DNA of 64,000 nucleotides from Gallionellaceae bacterium (GTDB lineage Bacteria > Pseudomonadota > Gammaproteobacteria > Burkholderiales > Thiobacillaceae), in contig JAQTLN010000006.1 of NCBI GenBank assembly GCA_028714875.1, forward strand, positions 1 through 64,000, read 5' to 3'. Each line of letters begins with the position of its first letter. Positions within the stretch are counted from its first letter, which is position 1. Under the pieces are notes generated by a model. It did not search any database. It was not told where the DNA came from and saw only the letters and a list, made by a program, of their open reading frames with translations. Positions 46,306 through 56,134 of the stretch are shown here, in pieces. The position numbers and the translations under genes were made by a program.

Positions 46306-47167
46306 CCCCAACGGGCGCGGCCCGTTTCCCTCACCCCTAGCCCCTCTGATGGAACCCCTAAGCAATCGACTAGGCAGCCCAACTACGGCAGCCAAGTCGC
46401 TGCTTATCCCACAGGGAGAGGGGAACGTCGAGAGTCGCTCGCGCGACTTTGGCAACAAAATCATCGTCGCTCTGGACTACGAGCGGGCCGACCAGGCGCG
46501 CGCCTTCGTCGACCGGGTGCGGCCGGATTTGTGCCGCCTCAAGGTGGGTAAGGAGTTGTTTGTGGCGGCCGGCCCCGCATTTGTGGAAGAACTGGCGGCG
46601 CGCGGTTTCGCGATTTTTCTCGACCTGAAATTCCATGACATCCCCAACACCGTGGCGCAGGCCTGCAAGGCGGCGGCGCGGCTGGGGGTGTGGATGATGA
46701 ATGTACATGCCAGCGGTGGGCCACGCATGATGCGGGCGGCGCGCGAAGCGCTGGAAGGCCTGCCGGGTTTGACCTCGCGCCCCAGATTGATCGCCGTGAC
46801 CGTGCTGACCAGCATGGGCGAAGACGAGTTGCGCGCCATCGGCGTCGAGGCCAACGCCGAGCGGCAGGTCCACTTGCTGGCTACGCTGGCGCATGACAGC
46901 GGCATGGACGGCGTGGTGTGTTCGGCGCGGGAAGCCCCGCTGTTACGCCCAATCGGCACGGATTTTCTGCTGGTGACGCCCGGCATCCGCCCCGTCGGCA
47001 GCGATGTGGGCGACCAGACCCGCATCCTCACTCCCGCCCAAGCCATCCAGGCCGGTTCGGATTATCTGGTCATCGGCCGCCCCATTACCCAGGCCGCCGA
47101 CCCCCTGGCCGCCCTGGAAGCCATCGCGCGGGAAATCGCTCTAGCCAGCACGCAGGACATCGCTTAA
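46298..47167 (+). CDS. pyrF: Orotidine-5'-phosphate decarboxylase with repeat-derived N-terminal insertion
   Basis: The 289-residue protein makes UMP. The catalytic core from about residue 49 matches PyrF ([21 protein letters not shown]; active motif [12 protein letters not shown] near 108; VTPGIRP near 228; YLVIGRPIT near 257). Usual PyrF proteins are about 230-245 residues and begin almost at IVALD. Here about 45 residues separate MSDPNGRG from the core, and they coincide with a palindromic repeat (46325-46430). The start overlaps lapB by 8 bp. Confidence 0.93.
   Translation: MSDPNGRGPFPSPLAPLMEPLSNRLGSPTTAAKSLLIPQGEGNVESRSRDFGNKIIVALDYERADQARAFVDRVRPDLCRLKVGKELFVAAGPAFVEELAARGFAIFLDLKFHDIPNTVAQACKAAARLGVWMMNVHASGGPRMMRAAREALEGLPGLTSRPRLIAVTVLTSMGEDELRAIGVEANAERQVHLLATLAHDSGMDGVVCSAREAPLLRPIGTDFLLVTPGIRPVGSDVGDQTRILTPAQAIQAGSDYLVIGRPITQAADPLAALEAIAREIALASTQDIA
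46325..46430. repeat. CCCTCACCCCTAGCCCC...CAGGGAGAGGGGAAC repeat inside pyrF
   Basis: The outer arms are those of the CTCTCCC/GGGAGAGG repeat family, here split by about 70 bp of other sequence containing CCCTAAGCAATCGACTAGG. It lies in frame between the pyrF start codon and the first core strand. Confidence 0.75.
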
Positions 47168-47187
47168 ATCATCCGAGAGATAAACCC

Positions 47188-48354
47188 ATGAAAATCGCCA
47201 TCGCCGGCACCGGCTACGTCGGCCTTTCCAACGCCGTCCTGCTGGCGCAGCACAACGAAGTGGTCGCGCTCGACATCGTTCCCGAGAAGATCGAGATGCT
47301 CAACCGCAAGGTTTCGCCCATCGTCGATAGTGAAATCGAGGATTACCTGGCCCACAAGCCGCTCAACTTCCGCGCCACCCTGGACAAGCAGGACGCCTAT
47401 CTCGGGGCCGATTTCGTCATCATCGCCACCCCCACCGACTACGACACCGAGACCAACTACTTCAACACCCGCACGGTCGAAGCGGTCATCCAGGACGTCA
47501 AGGCGATCAACCCGAAAGCGGTGATGATCCTCAAATCCACCGTTCCGGTCGGCTACACGGCGAAGCTGAAGGCGCAATTCAACTGCGAAAACCTCATCTT
47601 CTCGCCCGAATTCCTGCGTGAAGGCAAGGCGCTCTACGATAACCTCCACCCCTCGCGCATCATCATCGGCGAGCGTTCCGAGCGCGCCGAAACCTTCGCC
47701 AACCTGCTGCGGCAAGGCGCCATCAAGCAGGACATTCCGGTGCTGTTCACCAACTCCACCGAGGCCGAGGCGGTCAAACTCTTTTCCAACACTTATCTGG
47801 CCATGCGCGTGGCCTACTTCAACGAACTCGATACCTACGCCGCCACCCACGGGTTGGATACCAAGCACATCATCCAGGGCGTCAGCCTCGACCCGCGCAT
47901 CGGCGACCACTACAACAACCCCTCGTTCGGCTACGGCGGCTACTGTCTGCCCAAGGACACCAAGCAACTGCTGGCCAACTACCAGGATGTGCCGCAAAAC
48001 CTGATGCGCGCCATCGTCGACTCCAACACCACGCGCAAGGACTTCGTCGCCGACAGCATCATCAAGCGCAAGCCCAAGGTGGTCGGCGTGCATCGCCTGA
48101 TCATGAAGAGCGGTTCGGACAATTTCCGCGCGTCCAGCATCCAGGGCATCATGAAGCGGATCAAGGCCAAGGGCATCGAAGTCATCGTCTATGAGCCGGT
48201 GCTGACGGAAGCCGAGTTCTTCCACTCCCGCGTCGTCAACGATCTGGCCGAGTTCAAGCGGCAATCGGATGTCATCGTCGCCAACCGCATCACTGACGAT
48301 TTGCTTGATGTGGCGGATAAGGTCTACAGCCGGGACCTGTTCGGGAAGGACTGA
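47188..48354 (+). CDS. ugd: UDP-glucose 6-dehydrogenase
   Basis: The 388-residue enzyme oxidises UDP-glucose to UDP-glucuronate. It has an N-terminal NAD fold [21 protein letters not shown], the [24 protein letters not shown] central signature and the catalytic cysteine in [14 protein letters not shown] near residue 252. Length fits the short E. coli-like Ugd branch. The product feeds capsule or lipopolysaccharide sugars, which fits its place after lapAB. Confidence 0.95.
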   Translation: MKIAIAGTGYVGLSNAVLLAQHNEVVALDIVPEKIEMLNRKVSPIVDSEIEDYLAHKPLNFRATLDKQDAYLGADFVIIATPTDYDTETNYFNTRTVEAVIQDVKAINPKAVMILKSTVPVGYTAKLKAQFNCENLIFSPEFLREGKALYDNLHPSRIIIGERSERAETFANLLRQGAIKQDIPVLFTNSTEAEAVKLFSNTYLAMRVAYFNELDTYAATHGLDTKHIIQGVSLDPRIGDHYNNPSFGYGGYCLPKDTKQLLANYQDVPQNLMRAIVDSNTTRKDFVADSIIKRKPKVVGVHRLIMKSGSDNFRASSIQGIMKRIKAKGIEVIVYEPVLTEAEFFHSRVVNDLAEFKRQSDVIVANRITDDLLDVADKVYSRDLFGKD

Positions 48355-48356
48355 CC

Positions 48357-49244
48357 ATGTATAAAACGATCGAGAATTTCGTCGGCAACACGCCCCTGGT
48401 TCGCCTGAAAAAGCTGCCGGGGAAAACCTCCAACACCGTGCTGGTCAAGCTGGAAGGCAACAATCCGGCCGGTTCCGTGAAAGACCGCCCGGCCTTGTCC
48501 ATGATCGCCCGCGCCGAGGCGCGCGGCGAGATCAAGCCCGGCGACACGCTGATTGAAGCCACCAGCGGCAATACCGGCATCGCCCTGGCGATGGTGGCCG
48601 CCATCAAGGGCTACCGCATGGTACTGATCATGCCCGAACACCTCTCCATCGAGCGCCGCCAGTCGATGCGCGCCTACGGCGCCGATCTGGTGTTGGTGAG
48701 CAAGGCGGCCGGCATGGAAGGCGCGCGTGATCTGGCGGAACAGATGCAGCGGGAAGGCAAAGGGAAAATCCTCGACCAGTTTTCCAACCCGGATAACCCC
48801 ATCGCCCACTATGAGGGCACCGGCCCGGAAATCTGGCGTGATACCGAGGGGCGCATTACCCATTTCGTCTCCAGTATGGGCACCACCGGCACCATCATGG
48901 GCTGCTCGCACTACCTCAAGGAACAGAACCCGGCCATCCAGATCGTCGGCGTGCAGCCGGAGGAGGGCGCGCAAATACCCGGTATCCGTAAATGGCCCGA
49001 GGAATATGTGCCTTCCATCTGCGATTACAAAAGGGTGGACCGCATGATGTATGTCGGCCAGACGGCCGCGGAAGAAACCACCCGTCGCCTGGCGAGCGAG
49101 GAGGGCATCTTTGCCGGCATCTCCTCCGGCGGCGCGCTATTCGCGGCGTTGCAGTTATCGAAAGAAGTGGAAAACGCGGTCATCGTTTCCATCGTCTGCG
49201 ACCGCGGCGACCGTTATCTCTCGACCGGGGTATTCCCGGCGTAG
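48357..49244 (+). CDS. cysM: Cysteine synthase B (O-acetylserine sulfhydrylase)
   Basis: The 295-residue PLP fold-type II enzyme has the PLP lysine in NPAGSVKDRPAL (K42), the substrate loop TSGNTGIAL near 70, and the phosphate loop SSMGTTGTIMG near 174. The regions IPGIRKWPEEYVPSI and the shorter length fit CysM rather than CysK. The stop codon lies inside a palindromic repeat. It begins 2 bp after ugd ends. Confidence 0.95.
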   Translation: MYKTIENFVGNTPLVRLKKLPGKTSNTVLVKLEGNNPAGSVKDRPALSMIARAEARGEIKPGDTLIEATSGNTGIALAMVAAIKGYRMVLIMPEHLSIERRQSMRAYGADLVLVSKAAGMEGARDLAEQMQREGKGKILDQFSNPDNPIAHYEGTGPEIWRDTEGRITHFVSSMGTTGTIMGCSHYLKEQNPAIQIVGVQPEEGAQIPGIRKWPEEYVPSICDYKRVDRMMYVGQTAAEETTRRLASEEGIFAGISSGGALFAALQLSKEVENAVIVSIVCDRGDRYLSTGVFPA

Positions 49245-49263
49245 GGTGCGCGGCGCACCCTAC
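49241..49263. terminator. GTAGGGTGCGC palindrome: stop codons and likely two-way terminator
   Basis: GTAGGGTGCGC (49241-49251), G, GCGCACCCTAC (49253-49263) is a perfect 11-bp-arm hairpin. It contributes the TAG stop of cysM on the plus strand and the TAG stop of the Smr gene on the minus strand. No T-run follows, so termination is inferred from the position between convergent genes. Confidence 0.7.
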
Positions 49264-49829
49264 GCGTTCGCCGACTTCAGCAGCACCATCACCGCCCCGC
49301 CACCGCCATCCACGGGCCGCGCCTGGACGAAAGCCAGAACTTCGTCGCGCTGCATCAACCAGTGGCGTACATGCAGTTTCAGCACAGGTTCGCGGTTTTT
49401 CGAGCCCAGCCCCTTGCCATGAATGACGCGCACACAGCGCGCGCCTCGGCGTTTGCATTCGAACAGGAAATCAGCCAGTTCCCGCTTGGCTTCCAGCCGG
49501 GTCAAGCCGTGCAGGTCAAGCTCCGCCTGGGCAACCCAGTCGCCACGTCGCAAGCGGCGTAGCGTCTGGCGGGCAATACCAGATCGAACATAGGAGGTTT
49601 CTTCCCCGGTTTCGGTGTCCGCGTCCCAGCGTATCGGGTCATGCAGCGACTCATGAATCACCTCTCGCTCATCTCGAAACAGACTGAGCGGGACGGGAGG
49701 AAGCCGGCTGGGGGAGGGGAGCACGCGACCGTGCGGCGTGAGTGGAACCACATCATCCAGCTCCGCCCGGAACAGCTCGCGTTCCTCGCAAGGCAAGGCG
49801 GGAGTGTGAAACTTCCCGCCTTTATTCAT
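49260..49829 (-). CDS. Smr-domain protein
   Basis: The 189-residue protein has a C-terminal Smr (MutS2-related) nuclease-like domain with AELDLHGLTRLEAKRELADFL near residue 105 and VRVIHGKGLGSKNREPVLK near 140. The first 95 residues are variable and charged. The family binds or cleaves nucleic acid; the exact role of stand-alone members is unsettled. It is convergent to cysM and on the same strand as trxB, 17 bp downstream of it. Confidence 0.9.
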   Translation of the reverse strand: MNKGGKFHTPALPCEERELFRAELDDVVPLTPHGRVLPSPSRLPPVPLSLFRDEREVIHESLHDPIRWDADTETGEETSYVRSGIARQTLRRLRRGDWVAQAELDLHGLTRLEAKRELADFLFECKRRGARCVRVIHGKGLGSKNREPVLKLHVRHWLMQRDEVLAFVQARPVDGGGGAVMVLLKSANA

Positions 49830-49846
49830 GGCATTACAACGGGTAG

Positions 49847-50875
<1,029 letters not shown>

Positions 50876-51031
50876 TTATCAGGGGCGTCGACCGGGCTGG
50901 CATGGAGATACGGCATGGCAAAGCGTAACTGATTAACGATTTAACATAATCTTCATTCAGGACTAAGTGTTTACATGCGGTGATGCACCCAAACGCCGGT
51001 TCCAGTGCCCTCAACCACTGGGAGAAGTACC

Positions 51032-51889
51032 GTGATCAGGTTCGCAGTAGTCAGTACCAAGGGCGGCGTCGGCAAGACGACGCTCACCGCCAACCTCGGC
51101 GCTATCCTCGCCGATCTGGGGCTTCGTGTCCTCATGATCGACGCGGATGTGCAGCCGGCACTGAGCAAGTTCTATCCGCTCAAGCACCAGGCGCCTCGCG
51201 GCCTGACGCACATCATCACGTCCGGGATGATCACGGCCGATGCCATCTCGGTCGTCGATCTGCCCGTGAATGGCGTCCTGGACATCGTGGTGTCCGATAC
51301 GCCCGAGGGCCAGATACAGACTTGGCTCATGAATCAGACCTTCCGGGAGACCCGGCTCTATGGGCCTCTGCACTCGGTGGAACTGGAGGAACAGTACGAC
51401 GTCGTCTTGATCGACACGCAAGGCGCCGTGGGGCCACTCCAGGACGCGGCTGCCCTGGCGGCCGACATCCTGATTTCGCCGATCGTGCCGGAGGCTTTGT
51501 CGGCCCGCGAGTTTCTCAGCGGGACGATGGATATGCTCAACCGCTTGTCCTACCGTGGCGCGCCGATGCCGCACACGCCGTCACTCGGCCCGGTCAAAGC
51601 GTTGATCTACCGTCAGACACGCACGGCCGATGCCAAAAGCATCGCCCAGCAGATCAAGCGCGAGGGGCATATCCCGCTCGCGGGACGGGTTACCGTGCTG
51701 GACACCGTGATTCCCAGCGCCGTGGCCTACACCCGCGCCGCGACAGACCGCTTGCCTGTGCATTGGCATGACCGGGTGACCACCGGGGCTACGCCCTGCG
51801 CCTATGAAGTCATGCATCAACTGGTATGGGAACTGATGCCCAACCTGGAAGGCATTCAGGCCGGCAACATTGGCGAGGGGGCTGCGTAA
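51032..51889 (+). CDS. parA: ParA/Soj-type partition ATPase of the integrative element
   Basis: The 285-residue protein has a deviant Walker A STKGGVGKTTLTANLG (residues 8-23), a Walker A' VLMIDADVQPALSKFY, and Walker B in YDVVLIDTQGAVGPLQ. Later sequence (VVDLPVNGVLDIVVSDTPEG) matches ParA proteins of PFGI-1-type elements, where this is the first gene at one end and is needed for element maintenance. The start is GTG 51032, preceded by GGAGAAG; an upstream GTG at 51005 lacks a ribosome site. It is coupled to parB (TAATG). Confidence 0.93.
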   Translation: MIRFAVVSTKGGVGKTTLTANLGAILADLGLRVLMIDADVQPALSKFYPLKHQAPRGLTHIITSGMITADAISVVDLPVNGVLDIVVSDTPEGQIQTWLMNQTFRETRLYGPLHSVELEEQYDVVLIDTQGAVGPLQDAAALAADILISPIVPEALSAREFLSGTMDMLNRLSYRGAPMPHTPSLGPVKALIYRQTRTADAKSIAQQIKREGHIPLAGRVTVLDTVIPSAVAYTRAATDRLPVHWHDRVTTGATPCAYEVMHQLVWELMPNLEGIQAGNIGEGAA

Positions 51890-53616
51890 TGACGGAACCC
51901 AAAGGCCGAAACAAACCAACCATCCCATTCGCGGCGGACGCCGACCTTACCAGACTCTCAAAAAACAGAATGACGCCGGAGGACGTGCGGGCGCGTATGC
52001 GCCGGACGGTAGACCTGGCTGACTCCCTGAACATCCCGAATCCACCCAATGCCGCCGCCGGCATTACGCCGAATTCGATGCTCGACGGCAGCAAGCACGA
52101 AATCCCGCTGGCGAAGATCCGGCCCTATGACCGCAACCCGCGCAAATCCAGCAACGCGGCTTACGAGGACATCAAGGCTTCGCTTGGTGCAACAGGCCGC
52201 GACAGCCTGGAACTTTGGGTCACACAACGGCCTGGCCAGGACTGGTACATGCCCTACCGTGGCGGCAATACCCGCCTGGCGGCAATCCAGGAACTGTTCC
52301 AGAAAGGTGACCCACGCTGGGAGCGCCTGATCGTCGTCTACAAGGTATGGGTTTCCGAGGCCGACACCCTGGCTCAGCACCTGATCGAGAACAACAACCG
52401 AGCGGATATGACCTTTTGGGATAAGGCGTGTGCTTACCTGGTCGACATGCGCGCGGAGATTGAGAAGGAGATCGGTGGGACTGTGTCCATCCAGAGGCTG
52501 GAGGATGAACTTTCGCGTAGGGGTATTGGTGTCAAAAAATCGCTGCTCTACATGTTCCAGTTCGCCGTGGTACGACTGCAAAAGGCCAGTCCCTTCCTGA
52601 GCGCCACGCAAGTTATCAAAATACAGCCCGCCATCAACCTGCTTGCCCGTCTCGCCGAGAAGTTCGGCCTCGATGACACCGGTTTCCAGGCTGCGCTCGA
52701 TGGCGTACTGGATGCGCAGCGCGCGCAACTGGAAGCATCGGAGGACAAGGATGAAGGCGTCCGTGCGGATGCCCTCCTCCCCGCCGTGGAAGCCGCCCTC
52801 GCCGCCCGCCTTGGCGGCACGCCCGCTGAAATGCGCCGCTGGCTCGATACCTTGGCACGCTTCCCGGATGCCAGCGAGGAGGATTTGCGCAACGCGCCGC
52901 CTGCACCACCTGCGCAGCCCAAGAAGCCCGCGAAGACGGCAGCCCCCTCCCCCGCTCCGGGCGACCCTTCCAACGAAGGCACCACCGGGAATACGCCTGG
53001 CCAGTCCAGTCTTGCGCAGGACGCAACCGCCCCGGCATCGGAGGCTGGTCAGGGTTCCGTGCGCATGGCCGCCGGCAGCACGGAAGAAGTCGCGAAGGCG
53101 ATTTCAGGCAACGTGAACACGACGATCATGCTCAGGGTCAATGAGACAACGGGCACGCCCCTGGCCGCTGCCCATGCCCTCGCCCAGGCGGCCCATGTCG
53201 AGGATTGCCTGCGTGAATACGCGCCGATGCCGGATGGCTTCTACATGGAGCTTCCGACCGATGCCATCGACGTCTGCGCGGAATGTCCGCGTACATCACA
53301 TCGCATCATCGCCTGGCAATTGCTCGCGGTGCTGTCCGGGCAGTGGGACGAAGCCACCTGCCGGAAGCTGCCGATGGACTCGCTATGGAGGCGTATGCGT
53401 TTGTGCGAGGGTGGACTTAGCTCTGAAGCCCTACCCATGTTGGTCCAGGACCAACTGCTGGTGGACATCGGTGGACACAGCACGCCTGGCGCGGCCGATC
53501 TTGGCTGGGGGCCGTCGGTCGGCATCGGCTGGGTGGTCGACCTGTTGACCGATCCTGCCTGCGCCGGCGCCGCCGCCGGCCTCCTTCTTCATTTCACGAA
53601 GCGGGAGGAGGTATGA
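51889..53616 (+). CDS. parB: ParB-family protein, PFGI-1-class integrating conjugative element
   Basis: The 575-residue protein has a ParB/Sulfiredoxin-like domain near residues 65-160 (EIPLAKIRPYDRNPRKS, then PYRGGNTRLAAIQEL) and a helical DNA-binding region. It continues in a proline/alanine-rich linker (about 350-410) and a C-terminal element-specific domain with CAECPRTSHRIIAWQLLAVL. The length and layout match the TIGR03764 group of element ParB proteins. It overlaps parA and the next gene. Confidence 0.9.
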   Translation: MTEPKGRNKPTIPFAADADLTRLSKNRMTPEDVRARMRRTVDLADSLNIPNPPNAAAGITPNSMLDGSKHEIPLAKIRPYDRNPRKSSNAAYEDIKASLGATGRDSLELWVTQRPGQDWYMPYRGGNTRLAAIQELFQKGDPRWERLIVVYKVWVSEADTLAQHLIENNNRADMTFWDKACAYLVDMRAEIEKEIGGTVSIQRLEDELSRRGIGVKKSLLYMFQFAVVRLQKASPFLSATQVIKIQPAINLLARLAEKFGLDDTGFQAALDGVLDAQRAQLEASEDKDEGVRADALLPAVEAALAARLGGTPAEMRRWLDTLARFPDASEEDLRNAPPAPPAQPKKPAKTAAPSPAPGDPSNEGTTGNTPGQSSLAQDATAPASEAGQGSVRMAAGSTEEVAKAISGNVNTTIMLRVNETTGTPLAAAHALAQAAHVEDCLREYAPMPDGFYMELPTDAIDVCAECPRTSHRIIAWQLLAVLSGQWDEATCRKLPMDSLWRRMRLCEGGLSSEALPMLVQDQLLVDIGGHSTPGAADLGWGPSVGIGWVVDLLTDPACAGAAAGLLLHFTKREEV

Positions 53617-54155
53617 GCCGCATCGACATCGACTCGCAAGACCTGAGTTTCAAGGTGTTGTGTTACCTCATCGAATTGGCCGAGTCGGGCGAAATCGACC
53701 AGCTCATCGCCGCCGGCTTCTCACCGGAAACCATATCGACGTTACGCCAGATGACGGTAAACGATTTGAGCAGCCTGGCCGGCACGGTGGGGATGGTGTC
53801 TCTGTTAGTCAATGTGAGGCGATTCGAGTCCGCCATATCAGCCAGGACACGCCGGATCAACGACTCGCAAGACCTGACCTATCTCGCCCGCGCGGGCGCC
53901 ACGGCGCTGCTGTTGTCGGAGATTTTTCGGATCTCGCTTACTGAGGCCGAGGCGCATCTGGCCACCCTGATGACCACGGACAAGCGTTCTGGCCGCCCCA
54001 GCATGCCGGATGTGGGCACACGCGATGCAATCCACCAGTGGTGGGCAGTGAACCAATCCATGCCGACACGCCAGCGCTGGATTGCGCTGCATAAGAAATG
54101 GCCGCAATTCTCCCTGGCGTCCCTGTACGCCGTGATCAACGAATTCAACATGTGA
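53613..54155 (+). CDS. DUF2857-domain protein
   Basis: The 180-residue protein is of a family found next to parB in PFGI-1/SPI-7 elements (SFKVLCYLIELAESGEIDQLIAAGF; ISLTEAEAHLATLM). The C-terminal half (QWWAVNQSMPTRQRWIALHKKWPQFSLASLYAVI) looks like a helix-turn-helix. Regulatory function is plausible but not shown. It is coupled to parB by an ATGA overlap. Confidence 0.85.
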   Translation: MSRIDIDSQDLSFKVLCYLIELAESGEIDQLIAAGFSPETISTLRQMTVNDLSSLAGTVGMVSLLVNVRRFESAISARTRRINDSQDLTYLARAGATALLLSEIFRISLTEAEAHLATLMTTDKRSGRPSMPDVGTRDAIHQWWAVNQSMPTRQRWIALHKKWPQFSLASLYAVINEFNM

Positions 54156-54164
54156 GGTGACGCC

Positions 54165-54644
54165 ATGAATAACCGCGCCTTGAAACCCGATCCAAAGCCC
54201 GTCCAGGGCATGCGCCCTTCCCACATGATGGTGGTCTTCGACGAGCCCATCGTCGCCCAGCGTTGGGCAGTCACGGCAACCGGCAGCATTACCGCCGCCG
54301 TGATGATTTCCTACGCGCTGCAACTGAGCCAGGCCCTCCAGAACAAAAACGAAGGCTGGTTCGCCAAGACCATCAAGGAATGGCAAGAGGAAGCCGGCCT
54401 GTCCAGATCGGAACAGGAAACGGCGAGAGCCAGATTGCTTGAACTGGGTCTGCTCAAAGAGCGGCGGAAGGGGATGCCGGCACGGCTGGAATACAAGGTC
54501 GATCAAGACCGCGTCTATGCCCTGGTCGATGCGCTGGCGGCCGATTCCTATGGCCACCTGGACGAGCGGGTATGCGCGGCGCCGCAGGCCAAGAGCGGGA
54601 AACGTGCATCGAAGGCGTTCCCGCCGGGGTATCGGCCGCTATGA
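54165..54644 (+). CDS. Winged-helix protein paralogous to the element replication protein
   Basis: The 159-residue protein has a central winged-helix-like segment (WFAKTIKEWQEEAGLSRSEQETARARLLELGLLKERRKG). It aligns with the first such domain of the following gene (WLRASDWYEGAGLSGREQATARIILKGMGILEEKRIG). It is therefore a probable duplicate of the DNA-binding half of the replication protein and could be a copy-number or start-site regulator. It lies 9 bp after DUF2857. Confidence 0.7.
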   Translation: MNNRALKPDPKPVQGMRPSHMMVVFDEPIVAQRWAVTATGSITAAVMISYALQLSQALQNKNEGWFAKTIKEWQEEAGLSRSEQETARARLLELGLLKERRKGMPARLEYKVDQDRVYALVDALAADSYGHLDERVCAAPQAKSGKRASKAFPPGYRPL

Positions 54645-54688
54645 CAATGTTGCTGACATTCCACCCATGTTGACGGCGCATCCCTGAC

Positions 54689-56134
54689 ATGGCCCAGCGA
54701 CGCCCACCCAACCGATCAACCCGGCAAGCTATTGCCGGGCAGGTGGGGACCGTCTCGTCTGCACTGGGCCAGAGCTATGTCTCCTACCATCCCCTCCTGG
54801 CCACCGTGACCGGTAATGTGAAGGCTGCCCTGTTCCTGTCTCACGCCATTTCCTGGTCGCGCTATGTGCATAAATCACAGCCTGATCGTGATGGATGGTT
54901 CTGGCTGCGTGCATCGGATTGGTATGAGGGTGCGGGTCTCAGCGGCCGTGAGCAGGCCACCGCTCGAATCATCCTCAAGGGGATGGGCATCCTGGAAGAG
55001 AAACGCATCGGCGTGCCGGCCAAGATTTGGTACAGGGTGAATCTGGACAAGCTGGGACACCTTGTGGCGGCATCTGCCGGCCGGCAGTTCGAGGAGTGGA
55101 GTTGGGACCGCGCGGCCATGCTTCATCTGCTGGGCCAGCCCGTTCCCTGTCACCGGATTCTGATCAAGGTGGCGGGTGGTGTTGTCGGCGGGCTGATCCT
55201 CTCCTACCTGTTCCGCGCCACCCGGCGCGACCTGTCGGACGGAGGCGATGGCGAATGGATGCACATCCCTGTGGGCCATACACGCGAGTTTCTGGGCATC
55301 ACGCCCAAGCAACAGCGCAGGGCCAGGGAGCGTCTGCGCCTGGCCGGTCTGGTGGAAGAAACGTTTGAGCGAGTCGTTCAGCCCAAGCTTCTGACCCGTC
55401 TGAATCTGGGTCAGCTTGGCCTTGAATGTGCCAAAAAAGCTAATGAAATCCACTGTTTGCAGGATTCTGCAAACATGTTTGCAGGATTCCGCAATCAAGA
55501 TTGCAGGATCCTGCAAACAAGAGTTGCCCAAAGCGCATATCTGGAGTTGCCCAAAGCGCAAAACAAGGAATGCCCGAACCGCATAACTGGAGTTGCCCAA
55601 AGCGCAGATCAAGCTGTGCGGAAAGGGCTAATCACTAAAGAAGAAAACTACAAAAGAGAACCACTACAAAAAGCCGCGCCGGAAGCCCAGGCGCCCTCCC
55701 CTGCCCCGGCCGTGGGTAGTAGTAGTGAGTTGGAAATCATCCTTCCCGAGAAACTGCTGGCCGGCGAAGCCACCGCCGCCCGCAACTGGCTGATGCCGCT
55801 GGAGGGCGAACTGCGCCAGCAGGTGGCGGATGAATGGGCTGGCTTGCTCTCGCTATCTGCTCGCGGCATCAAGCCCATGTACAGCCGCCTCGGCGTGCTC
55901 AACACGCTGGTGAAACGGGCCAAGGGCCTCGACAACGAACCTTTCACACCGTGCCTTTGCTTCGAGGTTGCCGCTGCTCGTCTGCGCCGGCAGGAGATCG
56001 AGGCGATGCGCCAGCAGCAGTCCGCCAGCCCCGCCAGCCCCGGTGTGGCACGGGATTGGCAGGCTACGGATGCAGGCAGGGCGTTGCTGAGGGAAAAAAT
56101 GGCGGAGTTGGGGATGGCGAGGAGGTCGACGTGA
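54689..56134 (+). CDS. STY4528-type pathogenicity-island/ICE replication protein
   Basis: The 481-residue protein has two winged-helix-like domains: residues about 45-130 (FLSHAISWSRYV ... RASDWYEGAGLSGREQATAR) and about 150-240 (ILSYLFRATRRDL ... TREFLGITPKQQRRARERLRLAGL). A low-complexity linker (about 255-340) follows, then a helical C-terminal domain. The family is annotated as pathogenicity-island replication protein. The linker is encoded by two arrays of DNA iterons with 22- and 23-bp period (see origin entry); neither period is a multiple of three, so the repetition is a DNA signal and not a protein one. Confidence 0.85.
   Translation: MAQRRPPNRSTRQAIAGQVGTVSSALGQSYVSYHPLLATVTGNVKAALFLSHAISWSRYVHKSQPDRDGWFWLRASDWYEGAGLSGREQATARIILKGMGILEEKRIGVPAKIWYRVNLDKLGHLVAASAGRQFEEWSWDRAAMLHLLGQPVPCHRILIKVAGGVVGGLILSYLFRATRRDLSDGGDGEWMHIPVGHTREFLGITPKQQRRARERLRLAGLVEETFERVVQPKLLTRLNLGQLGLECAKKANEIHCLQDSANMFAGFRNQDCRILQTRVAQSAYLELPKAQNKECPNRITGVAQSADQAVRKGLITKEENYKREPLQKAAPEAQAPSPAPAVGSSSELEIILPEKLLAGEATAARNWLMPLEGELRQQVADEWAGLLSLSARGIKPMYSRLGVLNTLVKRAKGLDNEPFTPCLCFEVAAARLRRQEIEAMRQQQSASPASPGVARDWQATDAGRALLREKMAELGMARRST
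55457..55516 (+). repeat. Iteron array A: three palindromic 16-mers at exact 22-bp spacing
   Basis: TTGCAGGATTCTGCAA (55457-55472), TTGCAGGATTCCGCAA (55479-55494) and TTGCAGGATCCTGCAA (55501-55516). Each has TTGCAG/CTGCAA-type arms. Start-to-start distance is 22 bp both times, so the units lie on the same face of the helix. Confidence 0.92.
55521..55606 (+). repeat. Iteron array B: four direct 17-mers at exact 23-bp spacing
   Basis: GAGTTGCCCAAAGCGCA occurs at 55521-55537, 55544-55560 and 55590-55606. A diverged copy GGAATGCCCGAACCGCA lies at 55567-55583. All starts are 23 bp apart. Confidence 0.92.

Larger units (their letters stand above)
55457..55673 (+). other. Probable replication origin inside the replication gene
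   Basis: Two iteron arrays (22-bp and 23-bp period) are followed by a tract from about 55621 to 55672 that is roughly two-thirds A+T, rich in AAAGAAGAAAACTACAAAAG. The whole lies within the coding sequence of the replication protein. The layout of iterons in the initiator gene followed by an A-rich unwinding region parallels the lambda origin in gene O. The function is inferred from this layout. Confidence 0.7.

Noticed and set aside
49245-49259. Separate small gene between cysM and the Smr gene
   Set aside because: The interval is entirely the palindromic repeat and contains only the two stop codons.
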